A DNA stretch of 28,581 nucleotides from the IMG/VR virus record IMGVR_UViG_3300035670_001015, positions 1 through 28,581 of that record; one strand, given 5' to 3'. The translations under genes were made by a program, and so were the position numbers. Positions 6,729-14,692 of the stretch are shown here, piece after piece. The stretch's first letter is position 1, and each line of letters starts with the position of its first letter. Under the pieces are notes generated by a model. The model ran no database searches. It saw nothing but the letters and a program-made list of their open reading frames with translations, and was not told the origin of the DNA. This DNA is from a virus.

Positions 6729-8274
6729 GCTAGTACCTGCCGAGGTAGTTGACGTTGACTTTAATGGCAAGAATAAAGAAAAGCTCTATACAATCGTTTG
6801 TAAAATTATAGGTGCGTTTGGATCACAGGCTTCGTATAATCTCATCCAAGCTCGAGCACTTGATGCAAATATAAAGAACATACCTATAATTGGTGAAGTA
6901 GTTATGTTGTTAAAAGCACCAACTGCTTACAACAGTTACTTCGGAACAACACAAGAGTATTACTATACAAATCCTGTATCAATACAAAGTTCTGTTCACC
7001 ACAACGGCTTACCTGGGGTGAATGAGACAAATAAAAAGTTAACAGCGAAAGATAATAAAAAAAGACAAAATGCACAGGACGGTGTAAACTCCTCAACAAA
7101 TAAAAGATTAGATGTAAAATCAACGATTGATCCAGCGTTTCCAGAAAGACTGGATGTTTCTCCTTTACAACCATATTCGGGTGATATTATTATTGAAGGT
7201 AGATGGGGACAGTCAATACGATTTAGTTCTACCGTTGATGAGAGAAGAACATATCCGGTTAGACCAATATGGCAAAAAGGTCTCGGAGAAACTGGAAATC
7301 CTATACTGATAATTTCAAACGGAACAAATCCCAAAAATAAAAAGTACAATGAATTTATTTCTGAAAACCCAGATGAAGATGATGCATCAATATGGATGAC
7401 TTCTGGTCAATCTATTAGATTTAAACAGGCATCTGGATATACTCCTTCTATCAAGGATAAAGAAATTGAGTTGTACAAGAAGAATGATTTTGGCGGCAAT
7501 CAAGTACTGATTACATCAGATAGATTGATCTTTAATGCAAGAAAGCAAGAAATACTGGCATATAGTAAAGAAAGTATTGGTCTATCATCTGAAAAAATTA
7601 TTTCGTTAGATGGTAAGGAATTAGTAGAAACAGAATCAAAACGAATTAATCTAGGTTTGAATGCAACGTCTCCAATTCTTCTTGGAGATAGAACTATGGA
7701 CTGGTTGGACACATTGTGTGATATTCTATCTAAGTTCATAACAACAACTACACAAATAACTGTACCTACTGGTGTAGGTCCATCTGGACCTCCAATAAAC
7801 ACTCCTGCATTTTTACAAATACGAACAAGTCTATTACAACTTCAACGAGAGATTGAAAAGTTACAATCTCGTTTGGCATTTGTAAATGAAAAAACTGCTG
7901 GACCTTCCGAAGATTCAAGATCATCAGCAGCAGATAGAGAATCCATCAGGGAACGAAGAGAAGCTGGTCAAGAACCAACTAGAAAGAAAACAGACCCACA
8001 GGGAACAGATTTGGCAGATAAAGTTATGCCGACTGGTGTTATGGGTGCTGGTCTTACACTACAAGATCCAACTGAAACAGAAGATGCATCAACAGGTCAA
8101 TATGCAACTGTTTACGGTGAACGTGGGTATAATGCCGAAACTTGGGAATACGATAAACGTTATAATCAATATTTAGACCAAACACCAACAGAAGAAGGTG
8201 GAAATAAACGACCTGATAGTTCATTTGATAGTCAAGGTCTTAATGATAAACTTAACTATGATAAATTAGACTAA
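6688..8274 (+). CDS. 5: gp5-like baseplate hub/spike protein (OB-fold), no lysozyme domain
   Basis: The N-terminal about 105 residues match the OB-fold hub domain of T4 gp5-like proteins: LYTIVCKIIGAFGS, ARALDANIKNIPIIGEVVML and YYYTNPVSIQSSVHHNGLPG. A beta-rich region follows (DIIIEGRWGQSIRF near 165-178; WMTSGQSIRF near 236-245) and repeated short strands around residues 270-320 (LITSDRLIFNARKQEILAYS), compatible with a trimeric beta-helical needle. A Pro/Gly linker and a short coiled coil (about 378-400) come next, then a hydrophilic tail. No GH24 lysozyme domain is present, unlike T4 gp5. The start at 6688 overlaps the upstream gene by 41 bases, with AGAGGA upstream; no better start is visible. 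Confidence 0.84.
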   Translation: MNPQKTIINGKEYELVPAEVVDVDFNGKNKEKLYTIVCKIIGAFGSQASYNLIQARALDANIKNIPIIGEVVMLLKAPTAYNSYFGTTQEYYYTNPVSIQSSVHHNGLPGVNETNKKLTAKDNKKRQNAQDGVNSSTNKRLDVKSTIDPAFPERLDVSPLQPYSGDIIIEGRWGQSIRFSSTVDERRTYPVRPIWQKGLGETGNPILIISNGTNPKNKKYNEFISENPDEDDASIWMTSGQSIRFKQASGYTPSIKDKEIELYKKNDFGGNQVLITSDRLIFNARKQEILAYSKESIGLSSEKIISLDGKELVETESKRINLGLNATSPILLGDRTMDWLDTLCDILSKFITTTTQITVPTGVGPSGPPINTPAFLQIRTSLLQLQREIEKLQSRLAFVNEKTAGPSEDSRSSAADRESIRERREAGQEPTRKKTDPQGTDLADKVMPTGVMGAGLTLQDPTETEDASTGQYATVYGERGYNAETWEYDKRYNQYLDQTPTEEGGNKRPDSSFDSQGLNDKLNYDKLD

Positions 8275-8275
8275 T

Positions 8276-9424
8276 ATGGCACGACTAAATACTATACAAG
8301 ATACTAAACCAAGAACAACAAGCCAGGATCGAAAGACTCTATCTGATCAACGTATAGATAATTTTGATGATCTCATAATCCAAGAAGATGTGGAACAAAC
8401 TGAACCAGTATCTCCTCGGTCTGGAAATAGAAATCAACAAAATAATAATGGTCAGGAATACAGACTACCAGAAATAGAAAAAGAAGACTCGAAGATAAAA
8501 GGTACACGGAGTCCAAAGGGTGGACTTGGTTCTACTGAGTTAACAAAAAAATCAAATGACTTTGTTAAGTCAACAAAAACTCCCAATGAAAAAAAGTCTT
8601 TCTTATCAAAGGCACAATCAATTCTTGGATCGGATAAACATACTCCAAAGTTTTTTGTTCAGTCCTTACCACTCATAGTTAACGCACCTTACAATATAGA
8701 TACACCAGAACGTCTCGCTAATTTTATGGGACAATGTATGGCCGAGTCTGGTATATATCCTAAAACAGAGAGAATGGGTTATAGACCATCAACTCTTGCA
8801 AAAGTATGGCCAAACAGAATAACTTTAAGAGAAGCACGAGAAGTTGTAAAAAGACCACCATCCGCATTAAATGGATGGGCAGACATAATCTATGGTGGTA
8901 GAAATGAAGCTAGATCTGGTGGAAGAGGTAGAGGTGGTAATACCTTCAACAAAATATCTCCCGCAAAAGATGGAAATAAAGGAACAACTGAGGGATATAC
9001 TTATAGAGGACACGGTTTAATTCAAAGTACTTTCAAACCAAAATTTATTGCATTTGATGAAAAATTTGCTGGTTTTTCTGAGGCAGGTGGTGGTGAGTCA
9101 AAAGCAAAATCGGTTACTGGATATGATGATTTTAGACCAATAGTTCAAGGTTCTGATCCAAAAAACGATCCACCTGGTGCAGTACCAAGAAAAGTAGAAT
9201 CGGGTCACTTTATCATTTATCCAGATGTTACTGCTAACCCAAATGACCCAATATGGGCTGTTATAACTTCATTGGAGTTTTTCAGAGGAAAAGATAAATT
9301 GCTTGTAAATAATGTCAGTCCTTTGACTACAAAAACAATAACTGGTATAGTAAAAGGAAGCTCCGATGATTATCAATTACGTCATAAATGGACACAATAT
9401 TTCTACAATAAGTTAAAACAATAA
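8276..9424 (+). CDS. GH19-type tail lysozyme (chitinase-like muramidase)
   Basis: This 382-aa protein has a disordered, charged N-terminal about 110 residues and a GH19 lysozyme/chitinase-like domain (about 120-382). Motifs are ERLANFMGQCMAESG (145-159), with Glu157 as the likely catalytic acid and Glu165 (TERMGY) the likely second Glu, then STLAKVWPNRIT (172-183), IIYGGRN and YTYRGHGLIQST (242-252), the substrate-cleft block. An Arg/Gly-rich insertion (about 209-222) widens the loop before that block. Directly following the lysozyme-less gp5, it probably supplies the peptidoglycan-cutting activity of the injection tip, though a free endolysin role is also possible. No signal peptide is seen. 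No clear ribosome-binding site precedes ATG 8276, suggesting coupling. Confidence 0.85.
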   Translation: MARLNTIQDTKPRTTSQDRKTLSDQRIDNFDDLIIQEDVEQTEPVSPRSGNRNQQNNNGQEYRLPEIEKEDSKIKGTRSPKGGLGSTELTKKSNDFVKSTKTPNEKKSFLSKAQSILGSDKHTPKFFVQSLPLIVNAPYNIDTPERLANFMGQCMAESGIYPKTERMGYRPSTLAKVWPNRITLREAREVVKRPPSALNGWADIIYGGRNEARSGGRGRGGNTFNKISPAKDGNKGTTEGYTYRGHGLIQSTFKPKFIAFDEKFAGFSEAGGGESKAKSVTGYDDFRPIVQGSDPKNDPPGAVPRKVESGHFIIYPDVTANPNDPIWAVITSLEFFRGKDKLLVNNVSPLTTKTITGIVKGSSDDYQLRHKWTQYFYNKLKQ

Positions 9425-9434
9425 GGATGTTAAA

Positions 9435-9851
9435 ATGGATACTAAGAATTTTCTAAAAGAAATTCGCTCTATCATAAGAGAAGAGATAGAGTATGCTATG
9501 AAAAAACAACAAAATGAATCAAAGAAAAAATCCACAAATGAATCTATTCAACAAGGATTGTCTATGTATCAAAAGGCAGAAAAACCTGTACAAAAGAAGA
9601 AGATACAACCAAGTGGTAATTTTTCAAGTATTCAAGACATTTTAAACGAAACGAGAAGAACCCTAGAAGAAAGTTCAGATATGGAATCTGAATTTGGGTT
9701 TACGTCAAATGATTTAAATGCTTACTCAAATCCATACGGGGCAATCCCAACGGGAGTAGATCCATCACAGGTGACACCAGAAGTTGCTAGTGCACTTACA
9801 CGAGATTATTCTGCTTTGATGGCAAAGATCAACGAGAAAAAAGGGAGTTAA
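9435..9851 (+). CDS. Hypothetical helical structural-module protein (138 aa)
   Basis: Family not recognised. The start at 9435 follows AAGGA. The N-terminus (NFLKEIRSIIREEIEYAMKK) is an amphipathic helix, followed by a Lys/Gln/Ser-rich segment, a short helix (IQDILNETRRTLEE) and a Pro/Gly/Asn-containing C-terminal part ending KINEKKGS. Placement between the lysozyme and gp25 suggests a small baseplate or assembly factor, by context only. Confidence 0.7.
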   Translation: MDTKNFLKEIRSIIREEIEYAMKKQQNESKKKSTNESIQQGLSMYQKAEKPVQKKKIQPSGNFSSIQDILNETRRTLEESSDMESEFGFTSNDLNAYSNPYGAIPTGVDPSQVTPEVASALTRDYSALMAKINEKKGS

Positions 9852-9854
9852 TAA

Positions 9855-10346
9855 TTGGCTATATACAGAAGAAAAACGATCATTATAAATGAACCTAGTT
9901 CATCTATAAACCAATATACCAAACCCATTGGTGTAACTATACCGTTTAATAACCCGAATGGTGTATTCTATCAAAGTTACACGAATAGAGTTCAAGTTTT
10001 TTCTAATGTAAAAAATCTTTTGCTTACTGCAAAAGGTGAACGATATATGCAGCCCGATTTCGGAACAGAATTAAAGTTCATTTTGTTTGAAAACATAACA
10101 AGTGAGGATTCATTTGCTGATAGAATACGTGGGGAAATTATCTCTGCAATATCAACGTGGCTTCCGTATCTTAGTGTAACTAATTTAGAAGTAAATCTTA
10201 ATATGACAGAAGATGGTAGAGTAAATGATCCATCTCATGCAATTGGAATAAAGTTGGAACTTCAAATCGTAGGAACGAACATATATTTGCCGATTCAGAT
10301 ATTTATATCTGACACAGGTAATTTGACCATTGAAGAGGCAGTATAA
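9855..10346 (+). CDS. 25: gp25-like baseplate wedge protein
   Basis: The protein has 163 aa and initiates at TTG 9855, with a good GGGAG site (9843-9847) upstream and no suitable ATG nearby. Residues 51-80 (NVKNLLLTAKGERYMQPDFG then TELKFILFEN) carry the gp25 fold signature: the helix entering a GxRxmxPxFGt turn, here GERYMQPDFGT. A C-terminal IGIKLELQIVG strand follows. gp25 forms the core bundle of the baseplate wedge with gp6 and initiates sheath assembly. The immediate downstream gp6-like gene confirms the context. Confidence 0.9.
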   Translation: MAIYRRKTIIINEPSSSINQYTKPIGVTIPFNNPNGVFYQSYTNRVQVFSNVKNLLLTAKGERYMQPDFGTELKFILFENITSEDSFADRIRGEIISAISTWLPYLSVTNLEVNLNMTEDGRVNDPSHAIGIKLELQIVGTNIYLPIQIFISDTGNLTIEEAV

Positions 10347-10348
10347 TA

Positions 10349-12244
10349 ATGGCGGACTTAGTAAAAAAAGATATACGGTATCTCTCACGAGATTTTCCAG
10401 CTTTAAAGCAGAATCTTATTGATTTTGCTAAGAACTATTTTCCAAATACATACCAAGATTTTAATGAGTCATCGCCTGGTATGATGTTCTTGGAAATGGC
10501 TGCATATGTTGGGGATGTCCTATCATATTATACAGATACAACACTTCAAGAATCATTGATACTCCAATCAACTGAACGTCAAAACATATTAAACATTGCA
10601 CAATCTCTTGGTTACAAACCAAAAACAAAGATAGCTGCCAACGTTAAGTTGGACGTTTTTCAATTAGTCCCTGCAATTGGAAGTGGTACAAATAACAGAC
10701 CAGATTATTCATACGCATTTGCAATAGAACCCGGTATGGTTGTTGCATCTGACAATAATAATGTAACTTCACAATTCAGAACGATTGATTATTTAGATTT
10801 CAAGCATAGTAGCAGTATAGATCCAACTGAAGTTTCTGTATTTGAATATGATGATATTTCTAAAGAACCAACGTATTATCTATTGAAAAAGTCTATAAAT
10901 GCAGTTTCTGGTGTAATAAGAACCGCAACTTATGATTTCAATGATCCAAAACCTTACGATAAGGTTTTTCTTGAAGATACAAATATAATAGATGTTTTAT
11001 ACGCAATTGATTCCGATGGGAACAAATGGTATCACGTGCCATACTTGGCACAAGATACAATATTTGAACCAACACCAAATATAGCAAGAAATGATAGACA
11101 ATTGTCTGTTTATAGAAACGAAACACCATATCTTCTTAAACTTAGAAAAGTATCAAGAAGATTTATAACAAGACAACTGGCTAATGGTTCATTGGAAATA
11201 CAATTTGGCGCAGGTGTGTCCGATCTTGATGACGAAATTCTAATACCAAACCCAGATTTAGTCGGTTCCTCACTCACTGGTATAGAATCAGCTGCATCGG
11301 TTGATATAGATCCATCGAACTTTCTTTATACAAAGACTTATGGTCTTGCACCTACCAATACAACTTTAACTGTTTATTACACACAAGGTGGTGGTATCAA
11401 AGATAATGTTCCGAGTGATACTATAAATCGTATTATTTCAAGAACAATATTACTGGATGAAACCGGATTAAATGACTCAATATATAATCAAACAATTGCT
11501 AGCTTAGCCGTCACAAACCCAGAACCAGCTTCTGGTGCAAAAGACGGAGAAGACATTAATGAAATCCGTCAAAATGCACTTGCTTATTTTGCCTCACAAA
11601 ATCGTGCGGTAACAAAAGAAGATTATATCATTAGGGCTTATAGTCTACCACAAAAATATGGTTCTATTGCAAAGGCATACATTACAAAAGACGATCAATT
11701 AACTCAAGAGTCAATTTATAACAGTGAAAGAATATCAAATCCTTTGGCATTGAATTTTTATGTACTAGGATATGATGCTGACAATAAATTAACTAAGATA
11801 AATGACGCAACGAAAGACAATTTAAAAACATATCTTGCATACCACAGAATCTTAACAGATGCAATTAATATCAAAGATGCATATATAATAAATCTTGGTA
11901 TTGAATTTGACATAATCACAATGCCAGATCAAAACGGCAACCAAGTAGTCCTCAGATGTATTGATAGACTAAAAAGATATTTCGATATTAAGAGATGGCA
12001 AATCAATCAACCAATTGTAATTAGTAACGTTTATACGGAATTGGATAAAGTAGAAGGAGTTCAAACGGTAGTAGATGTGAGATTTACAAATCTTACAGAC
12101 CCATCTATTGGGTACTCTCCTAACGCATATAATATCGATCAAGCAACAAAAGATGGTATTATTTTTCCATCTCTTGACCCATCTATTTTTGAAATAAAAT
12201 ATCCTGATAATGATATTATCGGTAGAGTGAGGGCATTCGGATGA
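10349..12244 (+). CDS. 6: gp6-like baseplate wedge protein (baseplate J family)
   Basis: The protein has 631 aa, close to T4 gp6 length. Residues 35-72 contain the hallmark YQDFNESSPGMMFLEMAAYV then GDVLSYYTDTTLQES. A beta-rich middle follows, then the conserved baseplate-J segment EDINEIRQNALAYFASQNRA then VTKEDY (about 403-430), and a C-terminal domain ending VYTELDKVEGVQTVVDVRF. Dimers of gp6 form the iris ring of the baseplate around the hub. It is separated from gp25 by two bases and overlaps the next gene by an ATGA. GAGG at 10335 serves as ribosome-binding site. Confidence 0.93.
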   Translation: MADLVKKDIRYLSRDFPALKQNLIDFAKNYFPNTYQDFNESSPGMMFLEMAAYVGDVLSYYTDTTLQESLILQSTERQNILNIAQSLGYKPKTKIAANVKLDVFQLVPAIGSGTNNRPDYSYAFAIEPGMVVASDNNNVTSQFRTIDYLDFKHSSSIDPTEVSVFEYDDISKEPTYYLLKKSINAVSGVIRTATYDFNDPKPYDKVFLEDTNIIDVLYAIDSDGNKWYHVPYLAQDTIFEPTPNIARNDRQLSVYRNETPYLLKLRKVSRRFITRQLANGSLEIQFGAGVSDLDDEILIPNPDLVGSSLTGIESAASVDIDPSNFLYTKTYGLAPTNTTLTVYYTQGGGIKDNVPSDTINRIISRTILLDETGLNDSIYNQTIASLAVTNPEPASGAKDGEDINEIRQNALAYFASQNRAVTKEDYIIRAYSLPQKYGSIAKAYITKDDQLTQESIYNSERISNPLALNFYVLGYDADNKLTKINDATKDNLKTYLAYHRILTDAINIKDAYIINLGIEFDIITMPDQNGNQVVLRCIDRLKRYFDIKRWQINQPIVISNVYTELDKVEGVQTVVDVRFTNLTDPSIGYSPNAYNIDQATKDGIIFPSLDPSIFEIKYPDNDIIGRVRAFG

Positions 12245-13413
12245 TATACACAATATATGCTCAAAGAGATTCAACAATATATGAAAGAACCGAATCCCTG
12301 AATACTGGATTGGATTCTATACTAGAAATTTCACATCAATTGGTTGGTACTTCATCACTGTATAACAGTAGAGTTTTGATAAAGTTTGATGTATCGGATA
12401 TAGAATCAAAAGTAAGATCTGGTAAAATAGATTCTGGTAGTGCTAGATATTATCTATCTCTTAGATCATCCGAAGTTAAAGAAATACCACAAGAATACAC
12501 AGTTTACTCTTATCCACTCAGTGGCTCATGGACAAATGGTAGTGGTAGATACAACAATAAACCAATAACAACTGATGGTGTTTCTTGGAAATATAAATCA
12601 TCAAAATCTGTTGGTTTAGAATGGGATATACCACCAACTATTGACAGTTATGAGTGGGACGAAGTTTCCGATACATGGGTCGATGCGGATTCTTTATTCG
12701 GAATAAATATATCGGCAAATGTAACATCATCATACCTATCATCGGAGGGTGGTGGTACATGGTGGACATGGGACGGTGCAGAATGTACACAATCATTCTC
12801 CTTTGAATCATCTGATATATACATGGATGTTACTTCTATCGTTAATAAATGGATAACTGGTTCTGGAAGATTTGAAAATGATGGATTTATTCTTAAATTC
12901 AGTGACTTAACTGAAAAGTCATTAGAGACGGTGCATTCATTAAAGTTTTTTGGTGCAGATAGTAACACGATATATGTACCACGACTTCATGCAGTATGGG
13001 ATGATTCTGCGTTTGTAACAGGAAGCTTATCAGAAATAGGTGATGACAATCTAATCGTTGATGTTAGATTGAAAAAATACTACTCCGAATCTGAAAAGGC
13101 AAAGGTGCGAGTGTATGCAAATCAAAGATACCCACAAAAAACTTACACAACACAGTCATACTACACTGAAAAATATTACTTACCGACTTCTTCGTATTAT
13201 GAAATACGAGATGCCCACACTGACGAAGTTATTTTACCGTTTAATCAAATCGGTACAAAACTCAGCTGTGACGCTGATGGAAACTATTTCAATTTGTGGA
13301 TGGACTCATTCCAACCTGAAAGATTTTACAGAGTTTTGATAAAAGTTGAAACAGACGGTGGAGATACTACTCAAATATTTGATAACAACTATTACTTTAA
13401 GGTAATAAGATGA
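12241..13413 (+). CDS. DNRLRE-like beta-rich virion protein
   Basis: This 390-aa protein begins at the ATGA overlap with gp6. The first about 55 residues (IYAQRDSTIYERTESLNTGL then DSILEIS and SRVLIKFDVSDI) follow the DNRLRE-domain pattern (DatI...n.G....l.v...rslikFD.s.i). DVTSIVNKWITGSG..ENDGFILKF near 195-222 matches the second half of that domain. Between them is an aromatic/Trp-rich section. The last about 120 residues are a separate beta domain (VRVYANQRYPQKTY ... FQPERFYRVLIKVETDGGD). Position after gp6 suggests a peripheral wedge or fibre-attachment protein, taking the place of T4 gp7/gp8. The domain assignment is by pattern only. Confidence 0.72.
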   Translation: MIYTIYAQRDSTIYERTESLNTGLDSILEISHQLVGTSSLYNSRVLIKFDVSDIESKVRSGKIDSGSARYYLSLRSSEVKEIPQEYTVYSYPLSGSWTNGSGRYNNKPITTDGVSWKYKSSKSVGLEWDIPPTIDSYEWDEVSDTWVDADSLFGINISANVTSSYLSSEGGGTWWTWDGAECTQSFSFESSDIYMDVTSIVNKWITGSGRFENDGFILKFSDLTEKSLETVHSLKFFGADSNTIYVPRLHAVWDDSAFVTGSLSEIGDDNLIVDVRLKKYYSESEKAKVRVYANQRYPQKTYTTQSYYTEKYYLPTSSYYEIRDAHTDEVILPFNQIGTKLSCDADGNYFNLWMDSFQPERFYRVLIKVETDGGDTTQIFDNNYYFKVIR

Positions 13414-14690
13414 TTAGTTTAGTTGAGTTTCTTTTTCTTGAAGATATAAATCCACTGCAAGTGGAATCAATACTTGATACTTATCCAAATATATATTACA
13501 ATACCATAAACGAATTCTATGACTTTTTTAAGTCTAGGTCAGTTGTATTAAAAAAAGTTTCTAAAAATAACGCAGGTAGTACTTTATTAGAAAGATTAAA
13601 ATCATTTAAACAATCTTATGAATATGAAGTTGTTAGAAATTTTATAGACGAACAAAACAAAATTAAAAAATTACTTACAACAAATCCATCAGAGATTACT
13701 GTAATACAAAATACATTGGAAAGTGTATCTAGGTACAACTTAGATACTTTTGACTATTACATAGTTCGAAAACTAATAGATCCAACTGGCTCATCAAATG
13801 GAGTATTACCTTCTGAGCAATTACAGATTTTATTTGATTCATTATTAGAATCAAAAAACAAACTCTCTTTGAACGAATCTGGTTCTATCAATTTTGATAA
13901 AAATCTAAGGGATAATTTTGATAGAGCAATAACTTTTGAAAATCTTTATAAAAATAGTGGAAGATATAGATTACCAATATTGGATGAAAGATTTTACTTC
14001 AAAGATTTCGATTATATAATAGATAGAAACTTTCAATCTTTACCCGAAGCAGTTTCCGCTGAACTAAATCTTTTAGATAGACTTGCAAATGTAAGTGACA
14101 TTGATACATTCTTAACAGATTTGACCAAGCTAACAATAGAAAATGAAAATTCTATAACAGGATTAACTGCAAAGGTTCAAAGATTAGAAAAAATAATAGA
14201 AGTAAAACAAGAAGAAGTTCAGATGTATATTGATGCACAAATTGAACATGAAGGATTTATTGATACACTGGCAACTGAGACACTACAACAAGACGAAGAA
14301 TTAAGACAGAAAGACGAAACTATTAATCAGTTGAATGAAACAATATCAACTACATTATCTGAACTAGAGTCAAGTGTTGCTAATCAAATTAACAGTATTA
14401 ACTCTGCATTGGATTCACTTTCTCAAAATGTATCTTCACAGGGTGCAAGTAAAAATGCATCACAAGACAGCGAAATTGCACTACTAAAGACACAGATAGC
14501 CGCTTTACAAGCAACTATAAATTCACTGAGAAACAGTTCGAGTGGTGGAAGTACGGGTGGTGGCACCGGAATGGGTGGTGGCACCGGAACGGGTGGTTCA
14601 ATCGGAGGACCAACCAGTGCGACTGGTTCTGCATCAACTAATACTGGTGATGCTCGTGGTGCTGGTAATCCTGGAGGTAGAATAATTTAA
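13410..14690 (+). CDS. Coiled-coil virion protein with Gly/Ser/Thr-rich C-terminal tail
   Basis: This 426-aa protein begins in the stop of the previous gene (ATGA), with AAGG upstream. Residues 1-235 are mostly helical with no recognised fold. About 240-375 is a long coiled coil (TAKVQRLEKIIEVKQEEVQM ... IALLKTQIAALQATINSL). From about 376 the chain is a Gly/Ser/Thr low-complexity tail encoded partly by an 18-bp tandem repeat. Trimeric coiled coil plus flexible glycine tail is a common plan for tail-fibre or tail-tip connector proteins. A function as connector is inferred from architecture and location only. Confidence 0.78.
   Translation: MISLVEFLFLEDINPLQVESILDTYPNIYYNTINEFYDFFKSRSVVLKKVSKNNAGSTLLERLKSFKQSYEYEVVRNFIDEQNKIKKLLTTNPSEITVIQNTLESVSRYNLDTFDYYIVRKLIDPTGSSNGVLPSEQLQILFDSLLESKNKLSLNESGSINFDKNLRDNFDRAITFENLYKNSGRYRLPILDERFYFKDFDYIIDRNFQSLPEAVSAELNLLDRLANVSDIDTFLTDLTKLTIENENSITGLTAKVQRLEKIIEVKQEEVQMYIDAQIEHEGFIDTLATETLQQDEELRQKDETINQLNETISTTLSELESSVANQINSINSALDSLSQNVSSQGASKNASQDSEIALLKTQIAALQATINSLRNSSSGGSTGGGTGMGGGTGTGGSIGGPTSATGSASTNTGDARGAGNPGGRII
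14555..14599 (+). repeat. 18-bp tandem repeat encoding Gly-Gly-Gly-Thr-Gly-X
   Basis: GGGTGGTGGCACCGGAAT (14555-14572) is followed by GGGTGGTGGCACCGGAAC (14573-14590) and a partial third copy. It is in frame and locally GC-rich within an AT-rich gene. It lies in the low-complexity tail of the coiled-coil protein. Confidence 0.85.
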
Positions 14691-14692
14691 TT

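Noticed and set aside
6996-7349. 117-residue open frame on the minus strand inside the gp5-like gene
   Set aside because: It is opposite a conserved OB-fold/needle gene, with low-complexity hydrophobic sequence and no initiation signals.
14612-14628. Seven-bp hairpin AACCAGT/ACTGGTT near the end of the coiled-coil gene
   Set aside because: It is short, has no T-run and sits in repetitive Gly/Ser/Thr coding sequence; stems of this length are expected by chance.
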